NCBI RefSeq assembly: GCF_000731095.1 | Contig: NZ_JMTZ01000010.1 | Span: 62,001-126,000 of the forward strand | Source of the DNA: Lysobacter antibioticus | GTDB lineage: Bacteria; Pseudomonadota; Gammaproteobacteria; Xanthomonadales; Xanthomonadaceae | Reading direction: 5' to 3' | Length of the DNA stretch: 64,000 bases | Part shown: piece by piece, positions 26,494 through 35,411 of the stretch | Layout: each line of letters opens with the position of its first letter | Position numbering within the stretch: the first letter of the stretch is position 1 | The notes under the pieces: model-generated | Databases searched by the model: none | Told to the model about the DNA's origin: nothing | The model's input: only the letters and a program-made list of their open reading frames with translations | Translations under genes and position numbers: made by a program

Positions 26494-27234
26494 TCAGCGT
26501 TCGACGATCGCGGTGAGCTTGGCCCGGCGGATCAGCCAGGCGACGCCGCGCAGGTCGGCGATGCCGACCAGGGCGCGGTTGAGGTTGTTGTACTTGGACA
26601 CGCCGGTGCTGCGGGCGCGGTGGTTGACCGGCACGCTCACGGTCTTCCAGCCGGCGCGTTGGATCAGCGCCGGCAGGTAGCGGTGCATGTGGTTGAAGTA
26701 CGGCAGTTCGAGGAAGGCGGCACGCTCGAACAGCTTGATGCCGCAACCGGTGTCGGGGGTGTCGTCGCGCAGCATGCGGCTGCGGATCGCGTTGGCCCAC
26801 TTGGAGGCCCAGCGCTTGCTGCCGGAGTCTTGGCGGTTGACCCGCCAGCCAGCGAACAGTTTCACCTCGGCGCCGGACTCGGCGCGCTTGGCGAGCAGCT
26901 TGGGGATGTCGGCCGGGTCGTTCTGGCCGTCGCCGTCGAGGGTCGCGATCCAGGTGCCGCGCGCGGCTTTGACGCCGTTGCGCACCGCGGTGCTCTGCCC
27001 GCTCTGGGTGACGTGGTGCAGCACCCGCAGCTCGGGCACGCCGGCTTTCAGCGCTTCCAGCGCGGCCAGGGTACCGTCGCGCGAGTGGTCGTCGACGTAG
27101 ACGATCTCGAAATCGCCGCCGTCGGACGGCGCGCGGCCGCGCAGGGCGGTGGTGATTTCCTGGATCAGCGGGGCGACGTTGTCCTGTTCGTTGAACACCG
27201 GTACGACGACGGACAGTTGTGGGCTTTGCGTCAT
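26494..27234 (-). CDS. Family 2 glycosyltransferase, dolichol-phosphate-mannose-synthase-like
   Basis: The product is 246 residues. The GT-A domain begins 'LSVVVPVFNEQDNVAPLI' and carries the catalytic acidic motif 'IATLDGDGQNDP', plus 'YVDDHSRDGTL' in the nucleotide-binding region. The later 'DTGCGIKLFERAAF' and 'VNHRARSTGVSKY' are typical of DPM1/GtrB/ArnC-like enzymes. It lacks the C-terminal membrane helices of GtrB; the downstream LAB_N gene could supply the membrane part. It likely transfers a sugar to a polyprenyl phosphate at the inner membrane. Confidence 0.9.
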   Translation of the reverse strand: MTQSPQLSVVVPVFNEQDNVAPLIQEITTALRGRAPSDGGDFEIVYVDDHSRDGTLAALEALKAGVPELRVLHHVTQSGQSTAVRNGVKAARGTWIATLDGDGQNDPADIPKLLAKRAESGAEVKLFAGWRVNRQDSGSKRWASKWANAIRSRMLRDDTPDTGCGIKLFERAAFLELPYFNHMHRYLPALIQRAGWKTVSVPVNHRARSTGVSKYNNLNRALVGIADLRGVAWLIRRAKLTAIVER

Positions 27235-27562
27235 TGCTTGGAACTCGCGATGGATTCGATGCGATTGCGCCCTGGAGCGGACAGGCGAAGGCGGGCGCGC
27301 TGCGGGCGAGTGCAGACGCGACCGCCGGTACGCGACGGCACCTCACGCCCCCTTACCGCCGGGGCGCCCGGTCTTTCGGGCTGCCTCCCCCGAGGGGAAG
27401 GGAACTGCAGGGGATTCAGGTTCTTCTTGTCGGCGCCGACCGCGAGCGCGGTGGAGCCAGGATAGTGTGTCATCGCGGCGGCGAACCGGAGCTTCACATC
27501 GTCACGGTGCCGCCGGGAAGCGCCGGTCCGGCCGGCCGCCGCAACCGCCGCCGGCGATGGGC
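27235..27562. other. Intergenic gap, no supported gene
   Basis: About 330 bp between two same-strand genes. A C-rich CCCCCTTACCGCCGGGGCG segment followed by TCCCCCGAGGGGAAGGGA lies near 27349-27403 and could fold. No frame carries a recognisable domain. Confidence 0.5.
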
Positions 27563-28528
27563 TCAGGCACGGTCGCCGAAGTAACCGCGGCACCAGTCGA
27601 CCACCCGCGGCAGGCCGAGCTCGATCGAGGTGCTCGGCTCGAAGCCGAACGCCGCCCGGGCGCGGCCGGTGTCGGCCATGGTCTCGATCATGTCGCCCGG
27701 CTGCATCGGCTTGTAGACCTTCTCGGCGCTGCGGCCGGCGGCCTCCTCGATCACCGCGATGAAGCGCTCCAGCTCGACCGGGGTGTGGTTGCCCAGGTTG
27801 AACACGCGGTGCGGCGGGTCCTGCTCGGAAGGGTGGCCGAGCGCGCCGAGCACGCCGGCGACGATGTCGTCGATGTAGGTGAAGTCGCGCCGCATCTTGC
27901 CGTGGTTGAACACGTCGATCGGGCGCCCGGCCAGTACCGCGCGCGAGAACAGCAACGGCGCCATGTCGGGCCGGCCCCAGGGGCCGTAGACCGTGAAGAA
28001 GCGCAGGCCGGTCGCGTGCAAGCCGTAGAGGTGGGCGTAGGTGTGCGCCATCAGCTCGTTGGCGGCCTTGGTCGCGGCGTACAGCGAACGCGGCTGGTCG
28101 ATGCGCTGGTCTTCGGAGAACGGCGGCGTGGCCGAATCGCCGTACACCGAGGAGGAGCTGGCGTAGACCAGGTGGCGCACCTCGCGGTGCCGGCACAGCT
28201 CGAGCAGATTGACGAAGCCGGCCAGGTTGCTGTCGACGTAGGCGTGCGGATGGGTCAGCGAATAGCGCACGCCGGCCTGGGCGGCGAGGTGAATGACGCG
28301 TTCGGGCCGGACCTCGTCGAACAGCGCGGCCAGACCGTCGCGATCGCCGAGGTCGAGGGCGCGGATGTCGACATCCGGGCACAGCGCGGCGACGCGGTCG
28401 CGTTTGAGTTGCGGGTCGTAGTAGTCGTTGTAGTTATCGAGGCCGATCACCGCCTGGCCTTGCGCGCGCAGGGCGCGGCAGACGTAGGCGCCGATGAAGC
28501 CGGCTGCGCCGGTGACGAGGATGGTCAT
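27563..28528 (-). CDS. NAD-dependent nucleotide-sugar epimerase (UDP-glucuronate 4-epimerase-like)
   Basis: The product is 321 residues of the extended-SDR fold: 'ILVTGAAGFIGAYVCRAL' (GxxGxxG), 'LDNYNDYYDPQLKRDR', 'VIHLAAQAGVRYSLTHPHAY', the Ser-rich 'YASSSSVYG' and catalytic 'YAATKAANE'. 'AGVRYSLTHPHAY' and the ~320 length fit the UDP-glucuronate/UDP-glucose 4-epimerase subgroup. It probably makes a sugar precursor for surface polysaccharide, in line with the neighbouring glycosyltransferase. Confidence 0.92.
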   Translation of the reverse strand: MTILVTGAAGFIGAYVCRALRAQGQAVIGLDNYNDYYDPQLKRDRVAALCPDVDIRALDLGDRDGLAALFDEVRPERVIHLAAQAGVRYSLTHPHAYVDSNLAGFVNLLELCRHREVRHLVYASSSSVYGDSATPPFSEDQRIDQPRSLYAATKAANELMAHTYAHLYGLHATGLRFFTVYGPWGRPDMAPLLFSRAVLAGRPIDVFNHGKMRRDFTYIDDIVAGVLGALGHPSEQDPPHRVFNLGNHTPVELERFIAVIEEAAGRSAEKVYKPMQPGDMIETMADTGRARAAFGFEPSTSIELGLPRVVDWCRGYFGDRA

Positions 28529-28696
28529 GGGAACTGCAACGGGGTAGAGGAAGGGAAGCTTGCCCGAGTTTCGATGAACCGTTGTCGGAAGGAGGTCGTA
28601 ACGCCCGCGGCGAAGAGGCCGAGGGCGTTACGACGACGTCGTTGTGGGGCGCTCATGCCGGCCGCCGGCAACGAAGGTCGCGAACCGCTGCGCCGC

Positions 28697-29128
28697 TTAC
28701 TGGACCGCAATCTGCTTCGACAGGCCGAAGGCCTCGTCGAGCTGTTCCTGGCTGCTCGCATCGATCCAGACATAGACCTTGACCTTGCTCTTGGGCTTGG
28801 CGCCGGGCAGGTTGATCTGGGTTTCGCGCGAATACGGACGCGCGTTGTTGACGGTCGCCTTCTTGAACCAGGTGACCGCCTGGGTGCCGACCGTGCCCTT
28901 CTCGGCACGCGCCTTCTTGCCCGGCTTGAAGTTGCGCTGGCCGAGGTACACGCCCAGGCCGGAACCGGCGCCGAGGCTCGACGGCAGTTCGAGGTAGCAG
29001 ATGGTGTAGTTGGCGCCTTGGCGTTCGCCCCATTTCAGGCTGGGGTCGCTGAGTTCGGGGCAGGTGCCCGACTGTGCGAAGGCCAGGGCCGGTGCCAGCA
29101 ACAAGGTGGCGGCGGCAATCCATTTCAT
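28697..29128 (-). CDS. Secreted small protein of unknown function
   Basis: The product is 143 residues from ATG 29128, preceded by AAAGGAGATTCGT. It has a signal peptide 'WIAAATLLLAPALAFAQSG'. The mature part contains two cysteines ('GTCPELSDPS', 'TICYLELP') that could form a disulfide, and it ends in a hydrophobic strand plus helix ('KVKVYVWIDASSQEQLDEAF'). Basic overall. I do not recognise a family. It is probably periplasmic or extracellular. Confidence 0.75.
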   Translation of the reverse strand: MKWIAAATLLLAPALAFAQSGTCPELSDPSLKWGERQGANYTICYLELPSSLGAGSGLGVYLGQRNFKPGKKARAEKGTVGTQAVTWFKKATVNNARPYSRETQINLPGAKPKSKVKVYVWIDASSQEQLDEAFGLSKQIAVQ

Positions 29129-29313
29129 ACGAATCTCCTTTCGGTGGTGTCGGTATTGGCGGTCGAACGGCAGGCGGTCGAACGGCGGCGCGATGCGTCC
29201 GGCCAAGATGGACGCAGCATTTTAGTGGATCGATCCGGCCCTGCCGCCGTAAAGCGTCACAGGACGACCCCGCCTCGTCCCCGCAGGCTATGCCGGACGA
29301 ATCGAGCCCGTGC

Positions 29314-29763
29314 TCAACTCGCCGCGGCGGTCGGCGGCTCGGGCGGATAAAGGTCGAACCCCAGCTCGACCCCAAGCGCGGCCGCCTTGGCCATCAAGGC
29401 TGGAGACAATACAAGGCCGGAGTTGTCGTCGCAGAACAGGCCGATGAAGAATCCGGCGCGACCGCCATCGGCATTCAGGGCCTGCAGCCGACCGGCGTGC
29501 GGGCTGAGGCGGTCGAGCTGTCGCTCTATGAACGCCTCCAGATCTTCCTCCCGGGAGTCCGCCGGGTGTTCGCCTGGGGTGAGGTCCGCCGACCAACTCG
29601 AATCCTGGCGCAGGCCCGGCAGGACCGTGCCCTTGGGTGTGACTCGCGGATCGCCGGCCTGCCAACTTCGCGATGGCGTTGCATGCAGATAACTGCCGAG
29701 CTCGCGCAGATCGGCCTGCGGATGCTGAAGTTGTAACGCGACGCGGTAACGGTAAGGGTGCAC
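29314..29763 (-). CDS. DUF4279 domain-containing protein
   Basis: The product is 149 residues, cytoplasmic. The pattern 'YRVALQLQHPQADLRELGSY' followed by 'RSWQAGDPRVTPKG', 'SWSADLTPGEH' and a closing 'LGVELGFDLYPPE' matches DUF4279 proteins, which have no known activity and sometimes accompany polymorphic-toxin loci. No toxin partner is visible here. It is followed 14 bp downstream by parB on the same strand's 3' side. Confidence 0.7.
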   Translation of the reverse strand: MHPYRYRVALQLQHPQADLRELGSYLHATPSRSWQAGDPRVTPKGTVLPGLRQDSSWSADLTPGEHPADSREEDLEAFIERQLDRLSPHAGRLQALNADGGRAGFFIGLFCDDNSGLVLSPALMAKAAALGVELGFDLYPPEPPTAAAS

Positions 29764-29777
29764 GCAGCGGCGACGAG

Positions 29778-30695
29778 TTACGCCTCGACCTTGCCGCGCA
29801 GCCGTTCCAGCACGCCTTCAAGCGAATCCAGATCGGTGTAGTGGATGACCAGGCGGCCCTTGCCGCCGCGGCCGTGCAGCACGTTGACCTTGGTGCTCAG
29901 CGATTCCGACAGCTCGCGTTCCAGGGTGACGATGTCGGCCTGTGGCTTGGCCTTGGCCGGCTTGGGCTTGCCCGACACCGGCACCTTGCCGGCGGCGAGC
30001 TGCTGCACGCGGTGCTCGACGTCGCGCACCGACCACTGGTTTTCGGCGGCCTGGCGGGCGAGCGCGATCGCCGCCTGCGGGGCCAGCGTGAGCAGGGCGC
30101 GCGCATGGCCCATTTCGAGGGCGCGGGTTTCGACCAGGATGCGGATCTCGCTCGGCAGTTCGAGCAGGCGCAGCAGGTTGGACACCGCCGCGCGCGAACG
30201 GCCGACCGCTTCGGCGGCCTGGGCGTGGGTGAGGTCGAATTCGTCGATCAGCCGCTGCAGCGCGGTGGCTTCTTCGAGCGGATTGAGGTCTTCGCGCTGG
30301 ATGTTCTCGATCAGCGCCATCGCGACCACGGTGCGGTCGTCGACTTCGCGGATCACCACCGGAATCACGTCGAGCCCGGCCAGGCGCGAGGCGCGCCAGC
30401 GGCGCTCGCCGGCGATGATCTCGTAGGTCTTGCCGCCCTTCTCGCCGATCTCGCGCACCACGATGGGCTGGATCACGCCCTGGGCCTTGATCGATTCGGC
30501 CAGCTCGGCCAGCTTGTCCTCGTCCCAGTGCTTGCGCGGCTGGTACTTGCCGGGGCTCAGCGAATCGACCGGCAGGTTGCGCAACATGTCGCCGGGCTGG
30601 GCTTCGACCAGGGTCGGCGCTTCGGCGGCGGCCTTGGGGCCGAGCAGGGCTTCGAGGCCGCGGCCGAGGCCGCGCTTCTTGGCAGGGTGACTCAT
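29778..30695 (-). CDS. parB: Chromosome-partitioning protein ParB
   Basis: The product is 305 residues from ATG 30695, with 4-bp overlap to the parA stop. Its N-terminus 'KKRGLGRGLEALLG' is typical of chromosomal ParB. The nuclease-like/CTPase domain has 'YQPRKHWDEDKL', 'GVIQPIVVRE' and ParB box 'GERRWRASRLAGLDVIP'. The HTH has 'LTHAQAAEAVGRSRAAVSNL', and a C-terminal dimerisation domain ends the protein. It binds parS and loads as a CTP-dependent clamp. No parS palindrome (TGTTTCACGTGAAACA-like) was noticed in the window. Confidence 0.96.
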   Translation of the reverse strand: MSHPAKKRGLGRGLEALLGPKAAAEAPTLVEAQPGDMLRNLPVDSLSPGKYQPRKHWDEDKLAELAESIKAQGVIQPIVVREIGEKGGKTYEIIAGERRWRASRLAGLDVIPVVIREVDDRTVVAMALIENIQREDLNPLEEATALQRLIDEFDLTHAQAAEAVGRSRAAVSNLLRLLELPSEIRILVETRALEMGHARALLTLAPQAAIALARQAAENQWSVRDVEHRVQQLAAGKVPVSGKPKPAKAKPQADIVTLERELSESLSTKVNVLHGRGGKGRLVIHYTDLDSLEGVLERLRGKVEA

Positions 30696-31510
30696 GCCGG
30701 GGTCTCCGCGGTGACGGCGTGGACGGCGGCCTTGGCGGCCTGGTCGCGTTCGCGCTGGCGGCGCAGCACTTCGCCGGCCAGGCCCAGGTAGGCGATGCCG
30801 CCGCGGCTGGCCTTGTCGTAGCCGACGATGCTCTGGCCGTGGCTCGGGGCCTCGGCCAGGCGCACGTTGCGCGGCACGATGGTCCGGAACACGCGGTCGC
30901 CGAAGTGATTGGTGAGTTCGGCCGAAACCGCGTTGGCGAGGTTGTTGCGCACGTCGAACATGGTGCGCAGCACGCCTTCGATTTCCAGTGAAGGATTGAG
31001 GTTGGCCTTGAGCGCCTCGATCGTGTCGACCAGCGCGCTGAGGCCTTCCAGTGCGTAGTACTCGCACTGCATCGGCACGATGATCGAGTCGGCCGCGGTC
31101 AGCGCGTTCAGGGTCAGCAGCGACAGCGCCGGCGGGCAGTCGATGATGATGAAGTCGTAGTTGCCGCGCAGCGGCGCCAGCGCGCGCTTGAGCCGCTGCT
31201 CGCGTTCGCTCTCGCCCATCAGGGTGATCTCGGCCGCGGTCAGGTCGATGTTGCCGGGCAGCAGGTCGAAGTCCTCGGGCGCCCGCACGATGGTCGCGGC
31301 GGCGTCGGCTTCGCCGAGCAGGACATCGCAGATCGAGTCCTCGAGCTGGCGCTTGTCGATGCCGCTGCCCATGGTCGCGTTGCCCTGCGGGTCCAGGTCG
31401 ACGAGCAGGACGCGTTTGGGCGTGCGCGCGAGCGCAGCGGCGAGGTTGACCGCGGTGGTGGTCTTGCCGACCCCGCCTTTTTGGTTGGCGACGGCGATGA
31501 TGCGGGCCAT
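30692..31510 (-). CDS. parA: Chromosome-partitioning ATPase ParA
   Basis: The product is 272 residues. The deviant Walker A 'NQKGGVGKTTTAVNLAAAL' (KGGVGKT, 11-17), 'LLVDLDPQGNATMG' and 'FIIIDCPPALSLLTLNAL' are diagnostic of ParA/Soj. It forms ATP-dependent patterns on the nucleoid that segregate ParB-parS. It overlaps parB by 4 bp and follows rsmG by about 110 bp on the same strand, the common rsmG-parA-parB order, often near oriC. Confidence 0.97.
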   Translation of the reverse strand: MARIIAVANQKGGVGKTTTAVNLAAALARTPKRVLLVDLDPQGNATMGSGIDKRQLEDSICDVLLGEADAAATIVRAPEDFDLLPGNIDLTAAEITLMGESEREQRLKRALAPLRGNYDFIIIDCPPALSLLTLNALTAADSIIVPMQCEYYALEGLSALVDTIEALKANLNPSLEIEGVLRTMFDVRNNLANAVSAELTNHFGDRVFRTIVPRNVRLAEAPSHGQSIVGYDKASRGGIAYLGLAGEVLRRQRERDQAAKAAVHAVTAETPA

Positions 31511-31620
31511 GCGGCTCGTCCCCTGCTGTAACGGTGAGATGACATGAAGGAGGACGGCGCCTGGCGCCGGCCGGACTGGGGATTATGCCCCAGGGCGGGA
31601 GTCGGGGAGGGGACCGGGGA

Positions 31621-32298
31621 TCAGGAAGCGCCGGCCGCCTCGCCGCTGCGCCCGACCACCACCATGTGCCGCTCGGCGGCCAGGCCGGGTACTCGCATCG
31701 GTTCGACCGAGCGTACGCTCCAGCCGGCCGGCAGGGCGGCGATCTCCTCGTCCGGGCGCACGCCCTTCATCGCCAGCAGCACGCCGCCGGGCTTGAGCAG
31801 GTGGCCGCCAAGTTCGAGGATCAGCGGCAGGGTCGCCAAGGCGCGCGCGGTGATCGCATCGTAAGCACCGGGTTCGGCGAAGGCCTCGATCCGCGACTCG
31901 GCCACGCGCGCGTCCTTCAGGCTCAGCTGGCGCAGGGCTTCGCGCATGAAGCGGGCCTTCTTGCCGTTGCTCTCGACCAGGGTCACGCGCAGGCCGGGCT
32001 TGACGATGGCCAGCGGAATGCCGGGCAGGCCGGCGCCGGTGCCCAGGTCGGCCAGGGCGCCGCCGCGACCGGCGAGCTCCTCGACGTAGGGGTGCATGGC
32101 CAGAGAGTCGAGCAGGTGCTTGCCGACCATCTCGTGCGGGTCGCGCACGGCGGTCAGGTTGTAGGTGCGGTTCCAGCGCGCGAGCAGGGCCAGATAATCC
32201 AGCAAGGGCGCGGCCAGGGCCGGATCGAGGGCGAGCGCGGACAAGCCGGCTTCGAGCTCGCTGCGCAGCCCGGGCGGTAGGGAAACGGGGGTATTCAT
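31621..32298 (-). CDS. rsmG: 16S rRNA (guanine527-N7)-methyltransferase
   Basis: The product is 225 residues from ATG 32298. It has the family N-terminus '[20 protein letters not shown]', '[12 protein letters not shown]', SAM-binding '[20 protein letters not shown]', '[16 protein letters not shown]' and '[15 protein letters not shown]'. It methylates G527 of 16S rRNA; loss gives low-level streptomycin resistance in other bacteria. It is the first gene of the rsmG-parA-parB group. Confidence 0.96.
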   Translation of the reverse strand: MNTPVSLPPGLRSELEAGLSALALDPALAAPLLDYLALLARWNRTYNLTAVRDPHEMVGKHLLDSLAMHPYVEELAGRGGALADLGTGAGLPGIPLAIVKPGLRVTLVESNGKKARFMREALRQLSLKDARVAESRIEAFAEPGAYDAITARALATLPLILELGGHLLKPGGVLLAMKGVRPDEEIAALPAGWSVRSVEPMRVPGLAAERHMVVVGRSGEAAGAS

Positions 32299-32397
32299 CG
32301 GCGACAGTATCGCCGATGGGCCGAGTCGGGCGCAGCCAGGAGCAGTGGGCGGGGTGTACGAACGATGGTTGCGGTGCCGGTCGCGCCGGCGCTGCAA

Positions 32398-32432
32398 GGG
32401 CGCGGTCGCGGCTTGCGCCGTTCCTGCCCTTT
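32398..32432 (-). repeat. Single inverted copy of the dispersed GTAGGAGCGGCG repeat
   Basis: GGGCGCGGTCGCGGCTTGCGCCG followed by TTCCTGCCCTTTG is the reverse-oriented form of the element seen at 3270, 23096 and 26087. It lies between rsmG and the phosphopantetheinyl transferase gene. Confidence 0.7.
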
Positions 32433-32443
32433 GGACACGCTGC

Positions 32444-33055
32444 CTACTCCGCCAACGGCCGCCACGCCAACGCGCCCAGATACCCCGGCGCCGGCTCGAT
32501 CTCGCGCAAGGTCCACTGCTCCGGCCGGCCCAAGGCCGGGTCGCATTCGACCAGGCGCAGCTTGTCGTCGCGTTCTTCGAAACGCAGCTTGTCGAGGCCG
32601 AACGACAGCCCGTGGCCATGCGCCTTGAGCACCGCTTCCTTGGCGCACCACAGGCGCAGGAAGGCGCGGTCGCGATCGGGGTGCGTGCGCAGCCAGTCGG
32701 ATTCGCGATCGGTGAAGAAACGCGCCGACACTTCCAGCGCGCGCGGCCGTCGCTGCAGACGCTCCAGGTCGACGCCGACCCGCGCCTGCAGGGCCAGTGC
32801 GACCAGCAGGCGTTCGCCGCTGTGGCTCCAATTGCAGTCGTAGCGATCGTGCGGCGGGTCCAGGTGCGGACGCTGGCGGCCGTCGCGGGTCAGCGACAAG
32901 GCCGGATCGCCGAGCTGCCCGGCCAGCCACTCGCGCGCTTCCGGTTCGGCCGGTCGGCCGTGCCGGTGCGGCAGCCAGGTCCAGCGCACACCGTGGCCGT
33001 CGGAGCGTTCCGAATACGTATCGACTAGCGAAGGTGAACGGCCGGACAGGGACAT
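32444..33055 (-). CDS. 4'-phosphopantetheinyl transferase (Sfp type)
   Basis: The product is 203 residues. It has the superfamily motifs '[13 protein letters not shown]', '[12 protein letters not shown]' and '[19 protein letters not shown]' in the right order; the Asp/Glu residues bind Mg-CoA. It activates carrier-protein domains by attaching phosphopantetheine, and could serve the NRPS at the right end of the window and any aryl-polyene carrier proteins. It is divergent from the AMP ligase gene across 207 bp. At ~200 residues it is short for Sfp (~225) and resembles HetI-like forms of Xanthomonas. Confidence 0.92.
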   Translation of the reverse strand: MSLSGRSPSLVDTYSERSDGHGVRWTWLPHRHGRPAEPEAREWLAGQLGDPALSLTRDGRQRPHLDPPHDRYDCNWSHSGERLLVALALQARVGVDLERLQRRPRALEVSARFFTDRESDWLRTHPDRDRAFLRLWCAKEAVLKAHGHGLSFGLDKLRFEERDDKLRLVECDPALGRPEQWTLREIEPAPGYLGALAWRPLAE

Positions 33056-33262
33056 GAACAGGTGTGCTTTGGCCTGGAACAGGCCGGTCAGCGTAAGCTA
33101 AACCCTGGGGGTACGGGTTCGTGGCGGCGGCACAGCGCGGGGGCGCGGTGCGATCGCATTGGTGCCGCGAGGGTCCGAAGGGACCGTCAGCTGCCGATCA
33201 GGCGGGCCCGGGCAAGTTGCAACACATTGGAAGCGGCCCTCAGGCCGCGGGAAATCTATTTG

Positions 33263-34648
33263 ATGTCAGCGGTTATCGATCCGAGCCTTGTTCCGTTCAG
33301 CCAGGATCCTGCGTCGCCCGGCGGCGAGTCGTTCGCGCTGGTCGCGGGTGCGCCCGAGCGCACCTTGGCCTTCGGCCCCGACGGCGTCGTCGATCGCGCG
33401 AGTTTCGAGGCCGAAGTGCGCGCGCTCGCGGCGACGCTGCCGGCGGCGCAGTACGCGGTCAACCTGTGCGAAAACCGCTATCGCTTCCTGGTCGCCTTGT
33501 GCGCGGTGGCCTTGCGCGGGCAAGGCAATCTGTTGCCGCCTTCGCGCGCGCCGGCGGTGGTCGACGATGTGCTCGCGCGTTATCCCGACAGCTACTGCAT
33601 CGGCGATCTCGCCCTCGATCCGCTGCCGCCGCGTTATCTGCGTTTGCCGACCGAACTGCCGCGCGACGCCGGCGACGCGTTGACCGCGCAGGCCGCGGCC
33701 TTGCTCGCGATCGGCTTCACCTCCGGCAGCACCGGCCAGCCCAAGCCCAACGCCAAGACCTGGCAGGCCTTCCGCACCAGCACCGCGCAGAACCTGATCG
33801 CGCTGGGCGACTTGTTGCGCGCCGGCGAAGTCACTTATCTGGTCGCGACGGTGCCGCCGCAGCACATGTACGGCATGGAGATGTCGGTGTTGCTGCCCTT
33901 GCTCGGCCCGGTCGCGGTGCACGCAAATCGGCCGTTTTTCCCGGGCGATGTCGCACTTGCGCTCGGCGATGCGCCGACCCCGCCCTTGCTGGTGACCACG
34001 CCGGTGCATCTGCGCGCGCTGGTCGAATCCGGCGTCGAGCTGCCGCCGCTGGCCGGCATCGTCTCGGCGACCGCACCGCTGCCGGTCGAACTCGCGGTGG
34101 CGGCGGAAACGCGCTACGGCTGCGAAGTGCGCGAAGTGTTCGGCTCGACCGAGACCTGCGTGTTCGCCCGTCGCCGCACCGCGCGCGAGGCGGCGTGGAC
34201 GCCGTTGCCGGGCGTGCGCGTATGTCCGCAACCCGACGGCACCGCGATCCACGCGCCGCATCTGTCCGAGCCGGTGGTCCTCGCCGATCTGATGGAAGTC
34301 GAGGCCGACGGGCGTTTCGTGCTGCGCGGGCGCAGCGCCGACTTGCTGGAGATCGCCGGCAAGCGCGCCTCGCTCGGCGACCTCACCCGCAAGCTGCTCG
34401 CGATCGAGGGCGTACTCGACGGCGCCATGTTCCAGCTCGATGCCGCCGACGCCTTCGGTGTGCGCCGCATCGCCGCTCTGGTGGTGGCGCCCGCGCTCGA
34501 CGAAGCTTCGATCCTGCAGGCCCTGCGCCAGAGCATCGACCCGGTGTTCCTGCCGCGTCCGTTGCGCCGCGTCGACGCTTTGCCGCGCAACGAAACCGGA
34601 AAGCTGCCGCGCCACGCGGTCGAGGCGATGCTCCGCGACGCCGAGTGA
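33263..34648 (+). CDS. Stand-alone acyl/aryl-AMP ligase
   Basis: The product is 461 residues from ATG 33263; the frame is open upstream but only over the divergent promoter. The adenylation-fold P-loop is 'IGFTSGSTGQPKPNAKTW'. Other motifs are 'VPPQHMYGMEMSVLLPLL', 'VSATAPLPVELA', 'VFGSTETCVFARR', 'FVLRGRSADLLEIAGKRASL' and the C-terminal catalytic Lys region 'LPRNETGKLPRHAV'. There is no carrier or condensation domain. Similar enzymes in xanthomonadin/aryl-polyene clusters load a hydroxybenzoate-like starter on an ACP, and the divergent phosphopantetheinyl transferase fits that. The rest of such a cluster is absent here, so the substrate is open. Confidence 0.85.
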   Translation: MSAVIDPSLVPFSQDPASPGGESFALVAGAPERTLAFGPDGVVDRASFEAEVRALAATLPAAQYAVNLCENRYRFLVALCAVALRGQGNLLPPSRAPAVVDDVLARYPDSYCIGDLALDPLPPRYLRLPTELPRDAGDALTAQAAALLAIGFTSGSTGQPKPNAKTWQAFRTSTAQNLIALGDLLRAGEVTYLVATVPPQHMYGMEMSVLLPLLGPVAVHANRPFFPGDVALALGDAPTPPLLVTTPVHLRALVESGVELPPLAGIVSATAPLPVELAVAAETRYGCEVREVFGSTETCVFARRRTAREAAWTPLPGVRVCPQPDGTAIHAPHLSEPVVLADLMEVEADGRFVLRGRSADLLEIAGKRASLGDLTRKLLAIEGVLDGAMFQLDAADAFGVRRIAALVVAPALDEASILQALRQSIDPVFLPRPLRRVDALPRNETGKLPRHAVEAMLRDAE

Positions 34649-34993
34649 TCGCGCTGCAAGAGGCCTCGGCGCGAACGCGAAAACCGCCGCGGCTTCATGC
34701 CGGTTTCGCGCAGAATCGATGCGGACCATGCCGGATCGGTACCGACCATCGGCGAATCGCGACGTTCATCGGGAGAAGCGAAACGCAGCTGCCGTAGGCC
34801 TGTGAACCATACCCAGGCGCAATGTGCTTTTTGCCTTGTGGTACAGCGTTTTCTTCACATTCCTAAGCGCGGTTTCTGACGTCGTCGTCACGTGCGCCGA
34901 TTCATGCTGCAGCTGCCCCCGAACGAGGGACAGCGATTCGCACCATGCGCATCGTGTCGCCTTGGGCTCATCAGAATCGCTAGGAGAACGCAC
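34649..34993. other. Intergenic region upstream of the glsB-like gene
   Basis: About 345 bp; the segment from roughly 34800 to 34880 is more AT-rich than its surroundings and probably holds the promoter. A TAGGAGA ribosome site at 34981-34987 precedes ATG 34994. No gene or RNA was recognised. Confidence 0.5.
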
Positions 34994-35269
34994 ATGCTCG
35001 GTATCATCATTTGGCTGGTAGTAGGCGGCATCATCGGTTGGATCGCCAGCATGATCATGAAGACCGATGGTCAGCAGGGTCTCTTCCTCAACATCATCGT
35101 CGGCATCGTCGGCGCGTTCCTCGGCGGTTGGCTGGGCGGCGTGCTCGGCATCGGCGCCGGTACTATCAACAGCGGTGCGTTCAGTCTGTCCGGATTGTTG
35201 CTGTCGCTGGTCGGCGCGATCGTTCTGCTCGCGATCGTGAACCTGTTCCGTCGCGGACGCGTGCGTTAA
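34994..35269 (+). CDS. GlsB/YeaQ/YmgE-family small membrane protein
   Basis: The product is 91 residues with three glycine-zipper membrane helices: 'IIIWLVVGGIIGWIASMIM', 'LNIIVGIVGAFLGGWLGGVL' and 'SGLLLSLVGAIVLLAIVNLF'. 'GGIIGWIAS' and 'NIIVGIVGAFLGG' are the transglycosylase-associated (YeaQ) signature. Family members are induced by general or envelope stress, but their activity is unknown. The gene has its own ribosome site and is closed by a strong terminator hairpin. Confidence 0.93.
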   Translation: MLGIIIWLVVGGIIGWIASMIMKTDGQQGLFLNIIVGIVGAFLGGWLGGVLGIGAGTINSGAFSLSGLLLSLVGAIVLLAIVNLFRRGRVR

Positions 35270-35281
35270 GCGCTACGCGTT

Positions 35282-35326
35282 GCCCCATAAAAAAGGCCCG
35301 GCATTGCCGGGCCTTTTTTATGGGGC
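35282..35326. terminator. Bidirectional rho-independent terminator, 45-bp perfect palindrome
   Basis: Two perfectly complementary 22-bp arms flank a single T. The core is AAAAAAGGCCCGGCA-T-TGCCGGGCCTTTTTT, extended by GCCCCAT/ATGGGGC. It has a T-run in both orientations, so it can end glsB-like transcription on the plus strand and xth transcription on the minus strand. Confidence 0.93.
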
Positions 35327-35411
35327 GGGAATGGGGAATCGGGAATGGAGAATCGTGAGCAGCGCCGTCGAAGTGAATGCTTGCAACAGCACACAAGCTT
35401 CTTATGCTTTT

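Noticed and set aside
27149-29350. A 733-residue plus-strand frame across the epimerase region
   Set aside because: It spans several genuine minus-strand genes and lacks any domain; a shadow frame.
29778-32298. Search for oriC features and parS next to rsmG-parA-parB
   Set aside because: No parS palindrome, DnaA-box cluster or AT-rich unwinding element was recognised by eye; origin proximity remains only a contextual guess.
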